Virus record (IMG/VR): IMGVR_UViG_3300047553_000511
Location: 1 to 45,154 of that record
Origin: a virus
Direction: 5' to 3' (one strand)
DNA: 45,154 nucleotides
The position numbers were made by a program, and so were the translations under genes. The notes beneath the pieces were generated by a model. That model had not been told where the DNA came from. It saw only the letters and a list, made by a program, of their open reading frames with translations, and did no database searches. Below, one piece after another: positions 43,657 through 45,154 of this stretch (the first letter of the stretch is position 1; each line of letters starts with the position of its first letter).

Positions 43657-44064
43657 ATGCAACATCTTTTCGTAAGTTTTATTATGTTATTATTTCCATT
43701 AGAAGTAACAACATCAAATGTAGAAATTGAAGAAAGTAATTTAGAAGAAGTAGGAATAGTAACTGTCACAACGTATAAGGCATTAGCAGAAGAAACTGAT
43801 TCCACACCAAATATTACAGCAAGTGGATTTAAGATTAGTAAACGTAATCCTAAGAAACATAGAATCATTGCAGTAAGTAGGGATTTGAAACGTAAGTTAA
43901 AGTTTGGTCAGAGAGTTCGATTGAGAAATGCTGGTAAGTATAATGGTGAGTATGTAGTTAGGGATGTAATGAATAAGAGATACAAAAAACGTATTGATAT
44001 TTTAATCAACCCAAAAGATAAACAAACAAAACTTTCAAAAGTGAAAGTTTATAAAGTAAAATAG
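43657..44064 (+). CDS. secreted 3D-domain (double-psi beta barrel) protein, 135 aa
   Basis: A signal peptide (MQHLFVSFIMLLFPLEVTTS) leads into VTVTTYKALAEETDSTPNIT and ASGFKISKRNPKKHRIIAVS, then RDLKRKLKFGQRVRLRN and EYVVRDVMNKRYKKRIDILI. This is the T-x-Y ... D-x-TP-x-x-TASG ... G-x-x-V-x-x ... V-x-D-x-M-x-x-R-x-x-x-x-x-D order of 3D/RlpA-type domains, which act on or bind peptidoglycan. It may aid cell-wall degradation in the periplasm. Located between tRNAs. Confidence 0.8.
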   Translation: MQHLFVSFIMLLFPLEVTTSNVEIEESNLEEVGIVTVTTYKALAEETDSTPNITASGFKISKRNPKKHRIIAVSRDLKRKLKFGQRVRLRNAGKYNGEYVVRDVMNKRYKKRIDILINPKDKQTKLSKVKVYKVK

Positions 44065-44147
44065 GCGTGTGGCGTAATGGTAGCCGCGAGAGACTTAAAA
44101 TCTCTTGTCCAGTAATGGGCGTGCCGGTTCGAATCCGGCCATGCCTA
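44063..44147 (+). tRNA. tRNA-Leu(TAA)
   Basis: Acceptor aggcgtg/catgcct, anticodon arm agaga-cttaaaa-tctct with TAA, long variable arm (tgtccagtaatgggcgt) as expected for Leu, T arm gccgg-ttcgaat-ccggc. The 5' end overlaps the stop codon of the 3D-domain gene. Confidence 0.93.
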
Positions 44148-44161
44148 CGATTATTTTTAAT

Positions 44162-44235
44162 GGGGTTGTAGTTCAGTTGGCTAGAACGTCTGATTTGCAT
44201 TCAGAAGGTCGTGGGTTCGAGTCCCTCCCTCTCCA
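44162..44235 (+). tRNA. tRNA-Ala(TGC)
   Basis: Anticodon arm tctga-tttgcat-tcaga carries TGC. D arm gttc/gaac. Acceptor ggggttg/cctctcc has mismatches in its lower part and the T stem gtggg/ccctc has one, so it is a weak but recognisable tRNA. Confidence 0.83.
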
Positions 44236-44240
44236 CACTA

Positions 44241-44286
44241 TCGTTGAAACATACGATATTCAACTTTATCGTTAATATAAACGATT
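44241..44286. repeat. paired hairpins in tRNA spacer
   Basis: Two hairpins, atcgt-tgaaacat-acgat and atcgtt-aatata-aacgat, share the same stem sequence and fill the spacer between tRNA-Ala and the last CAT tRNA. Probable RNA processing signals. Confidence 0.5.
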
Positions 44287-44288
44287 AA

Positions 44289-44363
44289 GGGCTTGTAGCC
44301 AAGTTGGTGAAGGCACTTGACTCATAATCAAGAGATGCGTAGGTTCGAACCCTACCGGGCCCA
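44289..44363 (+). tRNA. tRNA with anticodon CAT (elongator Met or Ile2)
   Basis: Acceptor gggcttg/cgggccc (two G-U), anticodon arm cttga-ctcataa-tcaag with CAT, T arm gtagg-ttcgaac-cctac. Fourth CAT tRNA including the initiator. At least one is probably the lysidine-modified Ile tRNA reading ATA, a common codon here. Confidence 0.9.
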
Positions 44364-44440
44364 CAATAATAAAATGGTCAGACCATCATACTCCGTTTTT
44401 TTATTTTTATTATATTTATATGTAGATAATTGATAAAAAT

Positions 44441-45094
44441 ATGGAATGTGTATATTGTAAAAAGATTTGTAAAAACGATAATAGTTTGCGTAATCATCAA
44501 AGGTTGTGTAAATTAAATCCAAACAAACAAATCATTAAATCTAATTTTATTGAATATAATAATAAAGTTAAAAATGGTGAAACTCCAAAATCGGCAACAA
44601 ATCAACATACCAAAGCTAAGTTAAACGGAACTACATATATTGTTAGTGATACAACTAAACTAAAATTGAGTAAAGCTAATAAAGGAAAAAAACACACAGT
44701 TGCAAGTATAGAAAAACTAAAAATATCTATGAGAAAGGCTGTGTTGAATAATCCAGATAGTTATACTGCTAGTAATGTTTCTGGTAGAACTCCTATAATA
44801 ATGTATAATGGGTTCAAACTAAAAGGAACATGGGAATTAGAAACGGCTAAATGGTTAGATAGTCAAAATATAAAATGGACAAATATTTTAAAAGGGTTTG
44901 ATTATGAATGGCAAGGTTCTACTCATATTTATTATCCAGATTTTTATCTAATAGATTATAATAAGTATATCGAAGTCAAAGGATATGAACGAGAACGCGA
45001 TAGGATTAAATGGAATACTATTAAAGATTTAATAGTGATTAAAAAAAATGAAATTGATATGATTAAAAAAGGAACATATCAATTGTATATATAA
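44441..45094 (+). CDS. homing-endonuclease-like protein with zinc finger and PD-(D/E)XK-type domain, 217 aa
   Basis: The N-terminal CVYCKKICKNDNSLRNHQRL with a following C is a zinc finger (C3, C6, H19, C23). The central SKANKGKKHTVASIEKLKIS resembles a NUMOD3-type DNA-binding repeat. The C-terminal THIYYPDFYLIDYNKYIEVK followed by GYERERDRIKW supplies P-D-x(n)-E-V-K, a PD-(D/E)XK nuclease core as in some free-standing phage homing endonucleases. It lies right after the tRNA array, a frequent insertion target. A mobile gene is likely. Confidence 0.75.
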   Translation: MECVYCKKICKNDNSLRNHQRLCKLNPNKQIIKSNFIEYNNKVKNGETPKSATNQHTKAKLNGTTYIVSDTTKLKLSKANKGKKHTVASIEKLKISMRKAVLNNPDSYTASNVSGRTPIIMYNGFKLKGTWELETAKWLDSQNIKWTNILKGFDYEWQGSTHIYYPDFYLIDYNKYIEVKGYERERDRIKWNTIKDLIVIKKNEIDMIKKGTYQLYI

Positions 45095-45117
45095 TCTATT
45101 AATTTAATTAATTATTT

Positions 45118-45154
45118 ATGAATCACTTAAATGAGTACATGAAAGGTATATTAC
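45118..45154 (+). CDS. start of a gene cut by the window edge
   Basis: ATG 45118 opens MNHLNEYMKGIL and runs off the window. Preceded by an AT-rich stretch (ttaatttaattaattattt). Too short to assign. Confidence 0.5.
   Translation, partial: MNHLNEYMKGIL

Noticed and set aside
36762-44363. Stop-codon suppressor tRNA or alternative genetic code
   Set aside because: No anticodon CTA, TTA or TCA was found. TAA, TAG and TGA all end genes normally in the window.
1-45154. CRISPR arrays, rRNA genes, insertion sequences
   Set aside because: No regularly spaced direct repeats, no rRNA sequence and no transposase were seen; only the homing-endonuclease-like gene is a likely mobile element.

Overview
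The window looks like part of a large, AT-rich bacteriophage genome infecting a Bacteroidota (Flavobacteriia-like) host. Three things point there. First, 22 near-identical promoters of the Bacteroidota type occur, each a TTTGG or TTAGG box with a TATnTTnG-like box starting exactly 24 bases downstream, often with a TTCG just before it. Second, start codons lack Shine-Dalgarno sequences and sit behind A-rich leaders. Third, there is a dense array of small genes, all on the + strand, with many unknown proteins, lipoproteins and single-membrane-span micro-proteins. No virion structural, packaging or DNA polymerase genes are visible, so this is an accessory or early region. The phage assignment is an inference from gene content.

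Layout: (1) 1-2514, small hypothetical genes with a PspC-like and a phosphoribosyltransferase-like protein. (2) 2515-6376, few genes, several promoters, and two or three probable non-coding transcripts (3475-3546, 4508-4741, and perhaps the GC-rich 6104-6376). (3) 6377-10319, an expanded family of about nine small paralogues sharing a C-terminal G-x-Y-x-(D/E)...LN-x-(I/M)-R signature; another copy lies at 32414. (4) 10377-18441, a long operon with a hotdog thioesterase, a HAD phosphatase, a 2H phosphoesterase, a metallophosphoesterase, a P-loop kinase, lipoproteins and membrane proteins. (5) 18532-23809, an NAD-salvage block: PRPP-synthetase-like enzyme, HAD hydrolase, nicotinamide phosphoribosyltransferase-like enzyme, an SPFH membrane protein with N-terminal repeats, and a nucleoside deoxyribosyltransferase-like enzyme. 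(6) 23845-30741, RNA ligase, zincin, a second metallophosphoesterase, a cyclic-phosphate-processing receiver-like protein and membrane proteins. (7) 30857-36746, micro-proteins, a lipoprotein, a possible sulfotransferase, a zincin, a radical SAM enzyme and coiled-coil proteins. (8) 36762-44363, a stable-RNA region.

The stable-RNA region is the most striking part. I can fold 26 canonical tRNAs covering all 20 amino acids, including an initiator tRNA with the C1-A72 mismatch. There is also a tmRNA with an unusually long (24-residue) predicted tag, and an approximately 1.28-kb transcript (38519-39800) with its own promoter, a boxA-like element, many perfect hairpins and a terminator. That transcript is a candidate member of, or analogue to, the large ornate phage RNAs (GOLLD/ROOL type) that sit beside phage tRNA genes. 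Several tRNA-like RNAs with enlarged arms (37065-37234, 42624-42736, 42786-42909) and other structured spacers lie between the tRNAs. Five boxA-like GTTCTTTRA elements precede these RNAs. The array ends next to a homing-endonuclease-like gene.

Taken together, the genes suggest a phage that keeps translation and nucleotide pools going against host defence. It carries its own tRNAs and tmRNA, RNA end-repair and ligation enzymes that could reverse tRNA cleavage, and NAD+ rebuilding enzymes that could reverse NAD+-depleting immunity. These roles are inferences from protein families; none can be proven from sequence alone.
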